Part shown: positions 43,757 through 55,977 of the stretch, in pieces
Position numbering within the stretch: position 1 is the stretch's first letter
Layout: the number at the start of each line of letters is the position of its first letter
Assembly (NCBI GenBank): GCA_000934385.1
Contig: KN880477.1
Location: forward strand, 1-64,000
Length of the DNA stretch: 64,000 bases
Direction of reading: 5' to 3'
From: Cylindrobasidium torrendii FP15055 ss-10
Lineage: Eukaryota; Basidiomycota; Agaricomycetes; Agaricales; Physalacriaceae
Notes under the pieces: model-generated
What the model saw: the letters and a program-made list of their open reading frames with translations, nothing else
The model's database searches: none
What the model was told of the DNA's origin: nothing
Made by a program: the position numbers and the translations under genes

Positions 43757-45308
43757 GGCGTTTGTTTGTTGTTTTTAAAAAAGGAATGACAGGTAAGCAC
43801 AAAGCTTAAAAAGAGTGACTACAGGCAAAGTGGAGGGGGTCGTGGTAGAAATCCAAGAAGGATGTCAACTTTCTTGACCCGCCAATAATTTATACTTCCG
43901 GCCCGTGATGCCGATCGCGAGTCTCTTTGCAAATGCGGATAGCGGCGCGCGGATCCCTTCCGCTTTCGAACTTTACCCGACCGGCGTCGATAAATAATAA
44001 ATGGACGATATCGTAGAACGTGCATCCCAGCGCACCGAACAGTACCGCCCAAGCCATTCTTCGCTGTTCAAAGACCGCTTTTTTCTCGAAGCGTCAAACT
44101 CGAGATGACCACAAGGCTGGAGAATCCCACGGTCCGATTGCTTCAACCATGCACACTACAGTGGATTTCCACTGCAAATTCACCACTCGGAATGGCATCC
44201 ACGATGACATGCTCAACCATTGTCTTGACCCACTCCGTTGCCTCCGCACATTCGCTCTACATAAACATCGATGCTTGAGTACTTGAGTCCCCAAAGGCTC
44301 GGTCACTCGTTGTTCACGGCCATACCTTCCCATCGGCGGATGTGTGAAGACATATTTTCATATCCGCAGGCAGGACTCACTGCAACTCAGTGCCAGTACC
44401 CCGTGAGCAGACACTGAAGATTACTTAGCATAGTATACATCGACAGCACCAGTCTTTCGTGCTCGATTCACCTACGGCCAGTCATTCTGGATGTAGCGGG
44501 CAGCATCATTGTGATCAATGCAACTCCAAAGTCAACAGTCAGCTACCAGAGAGCGGTCTCGTTCAACGGTTATGAACGCCGCCTGAGAAACCCAGAGTAC
44601 ATAGCCCAGACATAGCCAATGCCGTCGCGCCTGGTAGTACGTTCCTCCAGACCTTAGCCTGTGAGTAATGGCAAACACGCATCCACTCTGTCTCTTTCCA
44701 GGTATTCTGACTGACCGGCGACATCTTTGCCTTCAAGCTTAGTATCGTACGCTGCTAGGTCATCCAAGGGCCACTGACTGCGGTCACCATAGATGCTAAT
44801 AACAGCTGGAATGAGGTTTTGTTGGGTCTCTACCCACAAATATTAATGAAAACGGGGTAGAATGACGCTACTCGGACTCATGCAAGTTTTACTTAGAGTG
44901 GGAAACAAACCAAGTGTCGAATGTGGCGCTCGGCAAGCTGCCTGCCGTTAACGATCAGGAATTGGATCGTTTAAATTGAAAGATCTGCTAAGCCTATTGA
45001 TCCATGCCACTCAGCTCCGTCCAAAAATTACACCATCTACACCTATAGCCTCTGTAGACAGCGTATGTGTGCAGTCGTACAGACCCATTGATGGACGGTT
45101 GCAAGGGCGCGCGTCAGGTCCGCACTGGCATGCGGTGCATTTCCCGATAATCCGCGAATTGTCGACATCGCCTTAAAAAAAACGGCGGTTTCCCGACGTG
45201 GTCGCGCTTTCTAAGACGCTGACAGCGACGATGACTTGTCCTTTCCAAATCTCCTTTATACGTTGAAACCATACGTCCATTTCAATCATCTCGCCTTTGA
45301 CCCCCATC
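43757..45308. other. Gene-poor stretch, possible gene relic
   Basis: No intact gene in 1.55 kb. A minus-strand frame at 44654-44839 (ISIYGDRSQWPLDDLAAYDT is part of it) looks protein-like, but the flanking sequence has stops in that frame and no clear splice sites. It may be a decayed gene. Confidence 0.4.
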
Positions 45309-46558
45309 ATGTCCAACCAGCAACTCTCACTCCAGCTCGAAAAAGCCGGCGGTCTTCTCGTCCTCCGCTCGAAGGATATTCCTTCTGCTCCAGCCGGCGA
45401 GCTTGTTATCAAGATCCACGCCACTGCGCTGAACCCCGTCGACTGGAAAATCCAAAGCATGCCGCAATTTTTGCAAGAATGGCCCGCGGTCCTGGGCACA
45501 GACATCGCAGGAGAGGTTGAAGCTGTCGGCGAGGGCGTCACCAAGTTCAAGAAAGGCGACAGAGTGTATGTTGGACATAATATTCAGATACACAGATTGC
45601 GGACTGACCTGTGTTCATCAGCCTTACTCAAGGTGCCTTTGCGCCTGCCCGCGCCTCATTCCAACAGTACACCATCCTCCAGGAGGACCTTGTCGCCAAA
45701 GTCAGTGACCTTGATTTCCAATTTTTACGACCCCGACTGATCCTCGCAGCTTCCGGAGTCAGTGTCGTACGAAGAGGCCGCAACGATCCCGCTTGGATTC
45801 ATCACCGCTGCGATAGGCCTGCTCGCTCCATGGACAGCCGCGCTCAACCCAGAGGTCGTCGTACCACCTCCGCAATACACCGGCCAAACCATCCTGGTCA
45901 TTGGTGGCAGCACGTCTGTCGGCCAATATGGTGGGAACCTCGTTTTGTACTCTTGGAGAGGGACTCATTTACCATCGCAGTCATCCAACTTGCCAAACAT
46001 CTAGGCTTCACAAACATCATCACCTACGCCTCCAAGAAACACCACGCTTATCTGACCGAGCTCGGTGCAACGCAAACGCTAGACCGTGCGGCTGTCCCGC
46101 TCAGCGCACTAGGCGACGCGATATCTGGAACCATAGACGTTGTATACGAACTAGTGGCCTCGACTGAATCGCAAGACGCCGCAACCCAAGTCGTACGCGC
46201 TGGCGGCAAAGTTGTTTCCGTGAACATGCGCGATGTCCGTTCGGACGCCGTGAAGGAGGCTGGGGCAGGCAAACACTTCTATCCCGTTGCAGGCTCATCG
46301 CACATGCCCGGCCAGGAAGTGTTTGGCGCGAAGGTTTGGGCGAAGGTGGAGAAGCTGATCTCTGAAGGTGTCATTAAAGTGTGTTCCTCTTGTTGGTTGT
46401 TTATCAGACGTGTTGTACTGATACCTTTTGTCAAGCCAAACCGGTATGAGCTTCTTCCGGGAGGATTGAATGCCATCATCCCAGGTCTGGAGAGGATGAG
46501 GAAAGATGAAGTGAGCGGGGTGAAGCTTGTCGTGCGCCCTCAAGAAACGGAACAGTAG
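45309..46558 (+). CDS. Zinc-type alcohol dehydrogenase-like MDR protein
   Basis: Medium-chain dehydrogenase/reductase of about 344 aa with four introns. The GroES-like N-terminus is HATALNPVDWKIQ and VLGTDIAGEVEAVGEGV; next comes IPLGFITAAIGLL. The nucleotide site ILVIGGSTSVGQYVIQLAKH is joined across an intron. Downstream come TYASKKHHAYLTELGA, VRAGGKVVSV and the C-terminal LNAIIPGLERM. Zinc ligands are not evident, so it resembles quinone-oxidoreductase or trans-acting enoyl-reductase types (ToxD-like). No polyketide synthase is nearby to support the latter. Tail-to-tail with the transcription factor gene. Confidence 0.88.
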
Positions 46559-46872
46559 AAATTCAAGCTGTACTTACCAAGAATAAAGTGTAGACCAAAT
46601 GGCAACGTTCAAAAAAATGCGTCAATGAGTGACATTCTATTTGCAGATACCCATGAGTTCGTTAGTACTTACAACAAATCCACATATGAAGAGGGATCAG
46701 CGCAAGTTAGTACATATTATGTTTCCATTTATAAGCAATCTATCCCCAATTTTTGCAACGTCCCCTACGCAGGCCTTGGGTTGGGCTCCGACACGATTGT
46801 GAGGTATGTTCCCCAGTCATCAATCCTACATGAACAGTCAGAGGGATTTGGCGAACCAACGCAAACAAAAGC
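46559..46872. other. Convergent intergenic, no gene seen
   Basis: 314 bp between the stop codons of two convergent genes. Nothing recognised. Confidence 0.5.
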
Positions 46873-49773
46873 TCACTCAAAGCCACTTGGGGCACTGCTC
46901 CACATCTCCAGCGTGTCGCCAATAGCGGCACCTCCTCCTGCTGGGTCCACTCCTCTGGTAGGGTCTGGTTCCATACCGGTGAACACCCCATTGTCCATTC
47001 CAGCAAACATAACCCCTCCTCCCGTCGTGTTCCCAGCCGCTTGGCCCATATGAGTGTAACTAAACTGATCCCCGAAATTGCTAAAGTCCTGCACGGGTAG
47101 GCTGGACGTAGGGTCTATCCATCCCGGCAGGGATGTGCCACCCGCGCCATCCATGAGACCAGAGCCGAACCCAAACTGACCGTGCAGCGGTATTCGGCCC
47201 AGATCGTGACTTGATGTTGGGAGGGGCAGCAGCATATCAGGCGGCGTCGGCGTCTGGAACACGTTCTGCTCGGTCCGATACGTCGAGCTAGCCACCCTCT
47301 TGCTACCAGCAACCTTCCGCGGGCCATGCATCTCGACCTTGTCAGCGCTATCCGCGCTGTCCGTTCCGCCATCGTTCTCCTCCCGTTCTCGCTTATTACT
47401 CCTCTTTCCTTTCGGGAGTGGCAAGTCACCCGCGCATGCTAGTTCATAGAGGATATCCCATAACCGACCAGTAACATGCCATCGGTTCTCGAGCGTCTGC
47501 AGGGCGTTCATGATCTTCTCCACATCGCCCATCTGTTTGCTCGTGTCTATAACCACGCCGCTTCGTTGTCCGCCCCATATGTTGAACGTCAGCACAACTC
47601 CTGCCGCGAAGACCGAAATCTGACACCTGTTAGGATATAGGAAAAGCGCAGGCCATTTGGAACGTACCACACTGGATGGCTGCAGTTGAGTGCGCCGCGA
47701 CTGGCGGTCGACAACGTGGCTCATACTTCGCGCTGCATTCGTACAAATCGCCAGCGACGGGAACGAGAGCGGTGATGGATTCCGCGGCGTTGGGATGAAC
47801 GGTCGATGAACGAGAATTTGCAGATGGTAGTAGGTGATGTAGAGAATCGAGCTTTGCTGGAAGAATACCAAGTTTTCGCGATTGGGATCCCAGCGCACTG
47901 GGTGGGATAAGCACATGGATCGCGAGATGCAAGAAGGATACACACAATGATCAGGTATCAAGTCTACCCATTTGTTGAGCGCTGAATCCAGCTCCGCAAC
48001 AATGTGCTTCTCCCAATGCTCTCCCACGATCCCCAACAAGATCTTGCTCTTGTTTAGGGAGTACTTGACCATCATGAGCGCGAAGACAATGGACAAAGTC
48101 GGTGACTTACGATAGTTCTCAGGCAAAAAGACAGCAACTGGTAGAGCTTCAACAGGGTAATGAAATACGACAAAACGGATGGGATCCCTGCAGGCTGCTT
48201 GAACGCCTGCTTCGGATCCGGATGCTCCCAATATTCGTCGTCGCATTCGGCCGGGAACTCAATATCGATACTAGACAGACTCAGCACCAAAGGCAGCAGC
48301 GATAACAAGAAGCGCACTCCTCATCCATGATCGCGCATGGTCGTCCGAGCTGTGCGCTGATAAGTCTGTCCATCGCGACTAAGACCCAAAAAGCCCGCTT
48401 CCACAACTCGCTATCGACCGTCATCTCGTTCGTTTTCTTCCTCCGATGCGCACCCACGTCCTGGGCAAGTCGGATGCCAACGCCCACCAGCGTCCAGCTC
48501 GCTTGCGGCGCCGAGCTGCCGCTCAAGAATTCAGTGAGCAGACAGTATACCTGCAGCTCGAACACGGTAGGCGGATTGAAGAGGCTCTTGCGTACGAGTG
48601 GCACTTGGGTGAACCATTTCCAGCCAGAGGAGTGTAGCGATGTTTCCCCTTCGAGCAGGACACGGGGGTCATCGCTGTATCGTGATGCACACGCACATAC
48701 GAGGAGCACTACGGCTCCGAAAATGTCGTCTGTCAGATGCATACCCGCTGCGAGCTGTTTCTCGAATGTCGGGCGATGGAGCAGCGGCAAGAGGAAATTT
48801 ATCTTCGTGAAATAAAGCTCGATGAGGGCGTGCAAAAGGTCGGCTGGCGGGAATGTGTAGGGAGATGCTCGGCCGGCGTCATCGGATTGCTCCCACTGCG
48901 GAGAGTCGATGAACACACAAACATATGAATCATCCGTATGCATACCGGCAGTTTAGCCCAGAACGCAGGTCGATTCTGCACAGTAGGGAGTTGGGAGGCA
49001 TGCAGCCCTGCATAAGTCATTTTGAGGTCAAGCGCAGTCTTGACGAGTTGTGCCCCGCTACTTTTGCCAAAGAATCTATATCCCTGCGCTTGCGTAGACG
49101 CATTGAGGTCCAGATTATCCTCAAGTGTGAGGTGCTGTAGCTCTTCTTCTAGTAACCGCTCCTCCTCAGCGGAGGCCGACGCACTGTCCAGAGCCAACCG
49201 GTCCGCGGTGTGGCACTTGTGTCCCGGGGCGGATGTTACAGAGCGAACAATGTCTGGTATATTCCTGTGAGTGTTCTCGATGGTCCAAGTCTCCTTGTTG
49301 GGAAGGGACCCAAGCTCTTTGGTAAAGTCCGTATCAGGCATAAGCTAGTTTCTATCAGCACGAGCTTGAGACTAGAGAAAGGGCTTACAGCTCGTAGCAA
49401 CCCATCCATCTTGTTAATACGATTTTCGAGGCTCTCGATATAAGCCTTGGGAGGTCCGCGTTTCTATACCAAATCATAAGGCAATGAAATACACGTGCAA
49501 TAAACGCATACCTTGGCTGCCTCCTGATAGGTGCACTCGAGACTGTAGGCAGCGCAGTTTGAGCACTTTCTGCCACTTCCTATCTGTAAACCATCACCTG
49601 GTATCCGTGTTAAGTTGTGCTGGTTGAGGTGGTCACAGACCTACATTTGACTGAACGGTGTCAGTATCCACCTTGTAGCATGACAATCACATACCTTTCT
49701 TCCGCCTGCACAAGTCACAGGCGCGTTGAACTCTGCGTTTCTTGGTTTCGTTGTCTTCCCCGTCGGATGACAT
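46873..49773 (-). CDS. Zn2Cys6 transcription factor
   Basis: Fungal-specific nuclear regulator of about 800 aa. The binuclear cluster is split over two introns: RACDLCRRKKVKCRS, then IGSGRKCSNCAAYSLECTY, giving C-x2-C-x6-C-x8-C-x2-C-x6-C. The basic linker KRGPPKAYIESLENRI follows, with a short coiled coil. The middle homology domain includes LIELYFTKINFLLPLLHRPTF, LLVCACASRYSDDPR, WTLVGVGIRLAQDVGAHR, RAFWVLVAMDRLISAQLGRP and LYITYYHLQILVHRPFI. The C-terminus is long and rich in Gly, Pro and Met, probably an activation region. It includes a basic patch, GKRSNKREREEN, that could be a nuclear signal. Target genes are unknown. The second cluster intron uses GTGACC...TTTACAG; the other options fail in frame. 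Confidence 0.9.
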
Positions 49774-51096
49774 ATTAGCAATGGTGGTCGGAAGCAAGCC
49801 GTGAAGCTTACGAGATCAATTTGATCGGAGATGATTATAAGCACCGTTTCGCGCTTCAATACACGAAACCAATAAATTAACTGGTGTCTAGAATGAGCGG
49901 TAAATCCCTTGCCTGCAGTGTGTGTGTATGTATACAGTGATGTAGAATGAAAGAGAACGTGTAGCAAACTGTTTGCAAGCAGAAAGCGGAGGATAGATAA
50001 CAGCGAAGTCTAGTACTGAGAGCAAATTACAGGATGAGGAATTCTTCATTGTTCGAGAATAAGACGGGTGCGTGGACGCGCCCGCGATGGTGGTGGTGAC
50101 GACGGCCGTCTGGTCTGCGATGGCCATGGGTTTTTGGCGATGAACCGATGCCGCAAGGGTTGTCGAGTGGCGCAAGCCTCTCCTCGACCGCGACGTCCTC
50201 TGGTTGGTACGGAAATGGGATCCTTTTCCCAATCAGCATCGCCGACGAGGACGCAGGCTATGCCGACGCACCTCCCGACCGTCACGGCAGGATTCAGCGG
50301 TGACTTCTGTGGCTCCCATGCCGCCCTAGGCATCCTCAACCCCTTTGGCCGTTTCCCTTGTGGTCGTTCCGTCTCTTTGAAGAGATGGGGAGAAATGTGG
50401 TGCAGCAAAGCGCGCGTTCCCGCTCGCGACTCGCCGCGTCGTTTTGTCGAGGCAAGGCCTCTGCTCATGGTGGCCGTGAAGAGAAAGGTGTCAGCACCCT
50501 CTGATTATTCACTTCATTTATGGCTCTTGCAGCCGTCCCGCCTGCCGTGGAGTACACCCACGTAATTTTTGTTTTTCATTCTACCGACCACAGACGCCGA
50601 CGCGCGGTCGCCGCGACACGAGCTCGTCATCCGAACTCTCACCCTGAGCGGAGCAAGGGCATTTTGACTGACTCTTGGCAGACATGTAATGAGATGTGAA
50701 AGAAAGATGGAGGAACAAGAATGCAGTGGATAGTAATATTGGAAACCTACATACATAGACCTTCAGTTCCCTGGCGAAGAACTACTACATTGTGGCCGCC
50801 AACGGACGATGCCATTGAAGCAAAACAATCCGAGTTGCCAAGCCCATTCAAATCACTTCATCGTAGCAGGTATTAGTCGGTCTGATGAATGAACACCAGA
50901 GGGACTAGCATTGCGATGAATGTCCAACTGAAGGCGCTATCTCTTGGTGGTTAGTTGAAGAGGACAATTTGCGGAATCAAAAGGACTTACAAGTGCCCCG
51001 GGCCGTTGAAACAACGGAGATACGGATCACTTGTTGCCGGTACATTTCAGGGACCAGGACTTTTCTCACTTCGACCACCATCCACATACACGAAAA
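49774..51096. other. Intergenic with an undecided minus-strand frame
   Basis: A GC-rich block at 50027-50684 has long frames on both strands. The minus strand carries an uninterrupted 140-codon frame (50046-50468), and an alternative frame begins MSAKSQSKCPCSAQGESSDD at 50684. No family match, and no splice model that clearly wins. It may be a rapidly evolving gene or chance openness in GC-rich DNA. Confidence 0.3.
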
Positions 51097-52089
51097 ATGG
51101 GGCTCCTGTACAAACTTCCAGCTATTCTTCTTCTACCAGCACTGTCTGTTGGCGTACGCATTCTTCTCAAGCCGAATCTTGTGGCTTTGGTAACCGACTT
51201 CGTCCCACAATGCCGGGCAGCGACGTCCCCATACTACATGCCTATCACCAGTGGTACTGTCCCGAGAGTGGAGTCCATGCTTTGCACTCTTCTCAGCGTC
51301 TTTCATCTTGCGATGGAGGATGAACATGCGAATGCGTTTTTGGGATACTTCGGCACGACATGGATCACGCCCCTTCTTCTGTTCACCAGTCTCGAATCCA
51401 GCAGGAAGAACAGGCAATATATTGTTAGTCTCTCCCAGCTTTTCTTCGGGTTTGCCAGCCAGCTCTTCACCCTCGGCGTCGTCATGCCATGGTACTTTCT
51501 CTACTTCATCGTCTTCCTGTCCGACAAACAGGCGCGCCCTACGACACAACGTCAAGCCGAAGCTAGCATCTTTGGTGTCCTCGTAGGATGGACCGCAACG
51601 AGCGTGGCAATGACTCGCCTGACCAGCCCTACCAATACGACGATATTCCAGTTCGCACCTATCATCGCATTCCTCGCGCAGGAGGTCTATCTTTCTCTTC
51701 GAGCCTCCACCAAGCCGGGCTATCCCATTGTCAAGGCCACGTACATCCTGTTCTTCTTTGCCGCCGCTGCAAAGCACATCGCTACTGCCGTGGTCAAGTT
51801 CCACGGGGACCTCCATGCGTTCGGGTCTTTCATGGTGCCTACTCTTCATGCGGACAGCCTTGCGGGAGCCGCCCTCAACGTCTTCCAATTGGACTTCTGG
51901 GCCGTCGCCATTGCCGGTGGACTTGCGACAATGTGGTTCGCGCGCTCCCAAAAGCAGCTAATCGGTCTCGTCTTGTGGTCGGTGCTTGGGGGAACGGTGT
52001 TTGGATCAGGTGCGGCTTTCTGTGCTGCCGCTCTATGGAGAGAGTCGACGCTGGAGACCGTGGTGGAGAGCAAAGAGCGGAAGGATTAG
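51097..52089 (+). CDS. Unknown multi-pass membrane protein
   Basis: Uninterrupted frame of 330 aa, unusual here because most neighbours are intron-rich. Roughly seven or eight hydrophobic segments are visible, for example KLPAILLLPALSVGVRILL, LFFGFASQLFTLGVVMPWYF, FAPIIAFLAQEVYL, ATYILFFFAAAAKHIATAVV, FWAVAIAGGLATMWFA and LVLWSVLGGTVFGSGAAFCA. It ends in a short charged tail. The arrangement is reminiscent of fungal integral membrane proteins found near secondary-metabolite genes, but I cannot assign a family. The ATG at 51097 precedes the first hydrophobic helix directly; the frame is open upstream to 51031. Confidence 0.7.
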   Translation: MGLLYKLPAILLLPALSVGVRILLKPNLVALVTDFVPQCRAATSPYYMPITSGTVPRVESMLCTLLSVFHLAMEDEHANAFLGYFGTTWITPLLLFTSLESSRKNRQYIVSLSQLFFGFASQLFTLGVVMPWYFLYFIVFLSDKQARPTTQRQAEASIFGVLVGWTATSVAMTRLTSPTNTTIFQFAPIIAFLAQEVYLSLRASTKPGYPIVKATYILFFFAAAAKHIATAVVKFHGDLHAFGSFMVPTLHADSLAGAALNVFQLDFWAVAIAGGLATMWFARSQKQLIGLVLWSVLGGTVFGSGAAFCAAALWRESTLETVVESKERKD

Positions 52090-52498
52090 ACCTACAGATT
52101 GTTGGTCACAGGTGTATATTCTTGTGTGTATACCATGTCACCGTCAACGACGACGCTTGGGAAATAGCAAGGTGGAACCACGCTTCCGAGCGTGGAATAC
52201 GATGCATCCACGGTGTCTGGCAAACGCTTAGATGAAACACCAAGACAAAGATGAGGGTGTGCTTCTGAATCTCGGACTATGAACAGTGCAGCACTCTGGC
52301 AAGAGCTAGCATTCACACCAACCCTAAAACGACCCAGAGAAATACTATGTACAGGAAGTGTGCGCATAACGTACGTCCTATGTCTATCGATATGTACTTA
52401 CAAATAGGGTATGTATGTTCTGCGCAGAACGAGCGAAAGCAAATAAAAAGATGTCCAAGATATAAGTATATACAGATGTAGAAGACGGGAAAGATAGA
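52090..52498. other. Convergent intergenic, no gene seen
   Basis: AT-rich 3' flanks. Nothing recognised. Confidence 0.5.
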
Positions 52499-53418
52499 TT
52501 AGAGAGGATATGTGATGAGCCCCACTGAAGCTTCGTAAGCCTCCTCGACCTCAGCATCTAGCCGACGCGTCTTCCAGAACGCCCACCAATCAAACGTCAC
52601 GCCATGCATGTACATGTTGCGGAACATATGAAGTTGCCAATGTCGGGGCAGCCAGCCGGAGTCTTCCCAATCCACAATGCCCGAGAGATGCCCATCCTTG
52701 ACGAGGATGTTCTGCAGACGTAGGTCGGTGTGCACCCAAGATATTCTGTCGCGCGCGAGGACTTGAAGGACTCGTTCGTCGGTCTCTTGCGAAAAGCGTT
52801 CGAGGTCCATGAAGCCCATGCGCGCGTAACAGTGGAGCGTTGACGGGAAAACAGGAGCCAGATCAACGTGTAGTGATAGTGGATTAGGCAGGCCATCTCC
52901 ACTTGCGCTGACCATGACCTGCCCATTAAGCTCCGGTGGTGGGTTGAGTTCCCATAGCGCACGTAGAAAATGTATGACCTCCTCAGCAACAACATGAAGT
53001 TGCGCCGCTGGCAAGGGGTTTTCGAGGAGATTGTTGCCCGGAAGTCGTGTCATGACGGCGTACGAAGCGTCTCCCAGAACGAACGCATCGACGAGCCTGG
53101 GGACGGGGAGGTCGGGCGCGGCGCGATTCAGGAACTCGAGAGCGTCGGCTTCGGTGCTGACAGTGCGTAAAGTTTTCTTCATAATGAGCGGAACGCCGAA
53201 ACGGAACGGCCGGACTTTGTGCAGAGCATCGCTTCCGAGCTCGGTGCTGAGCAAAGTGTAGAGTGCAAGCTTGAACATCGGCGTCCACGGGGTGCTTATC
53301 CAGGATGGGCACATAGTCCACATTCGACGTGACGGCTGCAGCGCCGGGGCATCCTAGGTGATATTCGGGTGAGCAGTGGACGCTTCATCCGGCAGCGTCG
53401 ACGTACTTTGCTCGCCAT
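52499..53418 (-). CDS. Aminoglycoside phosphotransferase-fold kinase
   Basis: APH/choline-kinase-like protein of about 290 aa. A tiny first exon (MASK, 53418-53407) joins across a GTACGT...CCTAG intron to DAPALQPSRRMWTMCP. N-lobe: TEADALEFLNRAAPDLPVPR and AVMTRLPGNNLLE. Catalytic loop: WVHTDLRLQNILV, with the Asp and Asn of H-x-D-x4-N; metal site GIVDWEDSGW. Many fungal members exist and their substrates are mostly unknown. An internal ATG at 53323 would still give the full kinase fold, so the first exon is supported only by the clean splice. Confidence 0.87.
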
Positions 53419-54463
53419 CTCGTACGATGGTAACAACAATCCAAATAAAATCGCGAAATGTCCACAGACATGCAAACAAAGTTGGCGCAGCTACAGCATT
53501 TTCCAGAGAGTATCAAAGCGGCGCGTTCGGATATGATGGTGGCAAAAGACAGCGTTTCCAGTAGCCACGCGAAAACATAGTCGATCTTTGTGATGGTAAC
53601 GGTAACGTGACTGTGACACAGTGCTGCTGCGCCGGAAGCTCGCCGGAAAGAGAAGCGGCGAATGCCGAGCTTTCACCTATCCGTCCTCCCACGATGGCTT
53701 TTCAAGTCTGAGAATCCCATTTCACAGTACCGCGTCGCACTATTGGAATGGCTACATCTTTTGCTTCTGCATATGTATGTCAGAAGCCTAGCTTTGGTCT
53801 CGATGCTACTAGTAGCAAGTGAATAATCTGTTATCGCAGCTGGACCTACTATGCACTCACATCTAGCTAGGTTCAAACTGGCGCGATAGAGGTGTGCCTC
53901 GATATCCATTTAAATAACCTGAACGGAGTCCTTGGTGCTCTCGAAATGAAATATGAAGGACCTACGGGTTCTCGACATCCAAAACTCAAATCAAAGAGCA
54001 CGCGGCAAGTTGTGCTCCTACATCTCATCGTGTTGAATTGCCTAAGACTTGTCTTTGTTGGTACTGCTTGGGACACCTTATAGTTGGCCAGACCCCGACC
54101 TCCCGCTCCATGAACAGTCGACTTCCTATCTTGCAAGAAGTTCGGTTTATGAAGTGGAAGAGTCATCGCTATGTATAGTCTGGCCTATCTCGCAACCCAA
54201 ACTAACGTTATCCACCTCGCTTCTTCTCGAATGATGGTCTATGCTCGTCGACCCAAAAACTTGTCGTTTATGAGCAGAGCGCCAGGAGGCCTATGGAATG
54301 AACCTGAATAGTCGTAACAGCGTGGTAACCGGTGATTGCAGGATCTAATTGATCTACTTTAAAAGGACTGCTGGTTCTGCGTCGAGAATGAATAGGTAAG
54401 TCAGTGTACCCAGCACACTTTGGCAGTCTATTTCCATATGACTATTGTCCTTGCAGTCATTTT
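53419..54463. other. Intergenic, no gene seen
   Basis: About 1 kb without a supported gene; short overlapping frames only. Confidence 0.45.
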
Positions 54464-55214
54464 TTAAACAGTCATTCTCCTTTTCTTCGGTGCTATTTGC
54501 TCGTAGCTCACGTCCGCTTCCTCACTTTCATCCTCATCCTCATAGCTGCGCTTGTTAGCTGGATTCAGGATGAAGTCTAACTTGAACGACCCGGTTCCCC
54601 TGATTAGAGTCCAGGGAATTTGACTCTCATCATCCTCGTCCTCTGTATCTGAGTTGTCTTCACCAAGTTCCGTCTCGTCCGTGTCCTCTGCGGCGCCCAC
54701 AAACAAGCTTGAACATGTAGCAGAGGAACACGAAGAAGAAGCGTCGGAATCCGTGTCGTCACAACAGCCAGCTGCCTCGCTCTCATCGTGTGTCCAGATG
54801 GAATCCTGAGGGAAGACACCCTCGTCGACTGAATCTCCTTCATCGCAATCCTCCCATGCTGTTGAGCCATCCGCCGAGATGCCCGCGTCGAAGTCGATGG
54901 AAGTGGGACGCGTAGGCAGGTTTTCTCTTGGGGTACCGAGAATCTCTTCACGGCTCGAGTGGATTAGACAAGGCCATATTGGGCAAGTCGATTGGCAGGA
55001 TGCACTGCGCTCCGCCCCCTTAGCGTTATCCTTCGGATTAGGCGACGGGACGCGCTGAGATTGAGTATCATTATGCTCCTGCTTGCGAGATGAGTTTCGA
55101 AAATTGAAGATGATGATACTAACATACCTCAGATTCAGATTCATTGGAAATGCCCGTCGCTGTGATCGGGCTCTGCGTGCGAGTAGATTCAAGGGTAGTG
55201 CGGTTGTTTGGCAT
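54464..55214 (-). CDS. Unknown acidic, probably disordered protein
   Basis: Two exons: MPNNRTTLESTRTQSPITA onward from 55214, joined after SESESE to EHNDTQSQRVPSPNPKD. This gives about 235 aa. The centre is very rich in Asp, Glu and Ser (for example DTDETELGEDNSDTEDEDDE). An ordered-looking block, IPWTLIRGTGSFKLDFILNP, is followed by more acidic residues and the basic end APKKRRMTV, a possible nuclear signal. No family recognised. Composition suggests a nuclear or chromatin-associated role, which is only a guess. A TATA box at about -45 and a clean intron support the model. Confidence 0.6.
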
Positions 55215-55258
55215 TATGGGCGACTTTAGAAAACGCTGGATCGTAAAAACCTGCCCTC

Positions 55259-55264
55259 TTTATA
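55259..55264 (-). promoter_or_regulatory. TATA box of the acidic protein gene
   Basis: TATAAA on the minus strand, about 45 nt before the ATG at 55214. Confidence 0.5.
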
Positions 55265-55977
55265 TCACATACTGGACCTGCAAACAAAGTAAGCCTGCTG
55301 ACCAATAGGACCACGCACTAGTCTTTGTTCCTTGGTGACGGTTCTTTGTTAACTGCAACAATGAGCACAGCTTAGGTCATGTCATCATTTATGGACAAAG
55401 AACTGGCTCGCGATATCGTGGTTGAATCGCGGTACAAGTAGAAGTGAGTCAAGGACCGCCGGACTTTGAAGTAAGGCGATTGTGGTCGTCGAGGAAAGTG
55501 TGCAGCTTGAATGTGCACTGCTAACGCACGATCACTTAATTATCAATCGGCTGCTCCGCATGCCTGGCCCTCCGTCAAGTTCAACACCTTTCGATATTTA
55601 AATCACAGTAACTCGCAGTACACCGAACTCAAGCTCTGACCTTGCCTGAAAGCGCGACTCTGCAGTGGTGGGAGAGGTCAGCGCTCGCTTAGAGCCTCAT
55701 TGCGAGTCATTGGTCGAGCAGTGAATGAATACAAATGCATTTTTTGGGAAGGGTATAGACAATGGATGCAAGCTATAGACCTGTGCGTGGGTACTACCGA
55801 CGTATACTATACAGCTGTTCACTGTATACCGATGCGTCAAGCACCGAGAACGAGTGAATTATATAAATGACCATGAACAAGAAAGAGAGTTTTGTATGCA
55901 TATCGCTGCCATTTAGACCACTGTCGAAAGAAAAAAAGTGAGCTGAAGCAGGCTTTCAAAAAGGCATGAATAATACC
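55265..55977. other. Intergenic, no gene seen
   Basis: Upstream of the acidic protein gene and 3' of the cellobiohydrolase gene. No supported frame. Confidence 0.5.

Noticed and set aside
45309..49773. MDR enzyme, regulator and nearby transporter as a polyketide cluster
   Set aside because: No polyketide or peptide synthase is present, and the MDR protein fits general quinone-reductase-like types as well.
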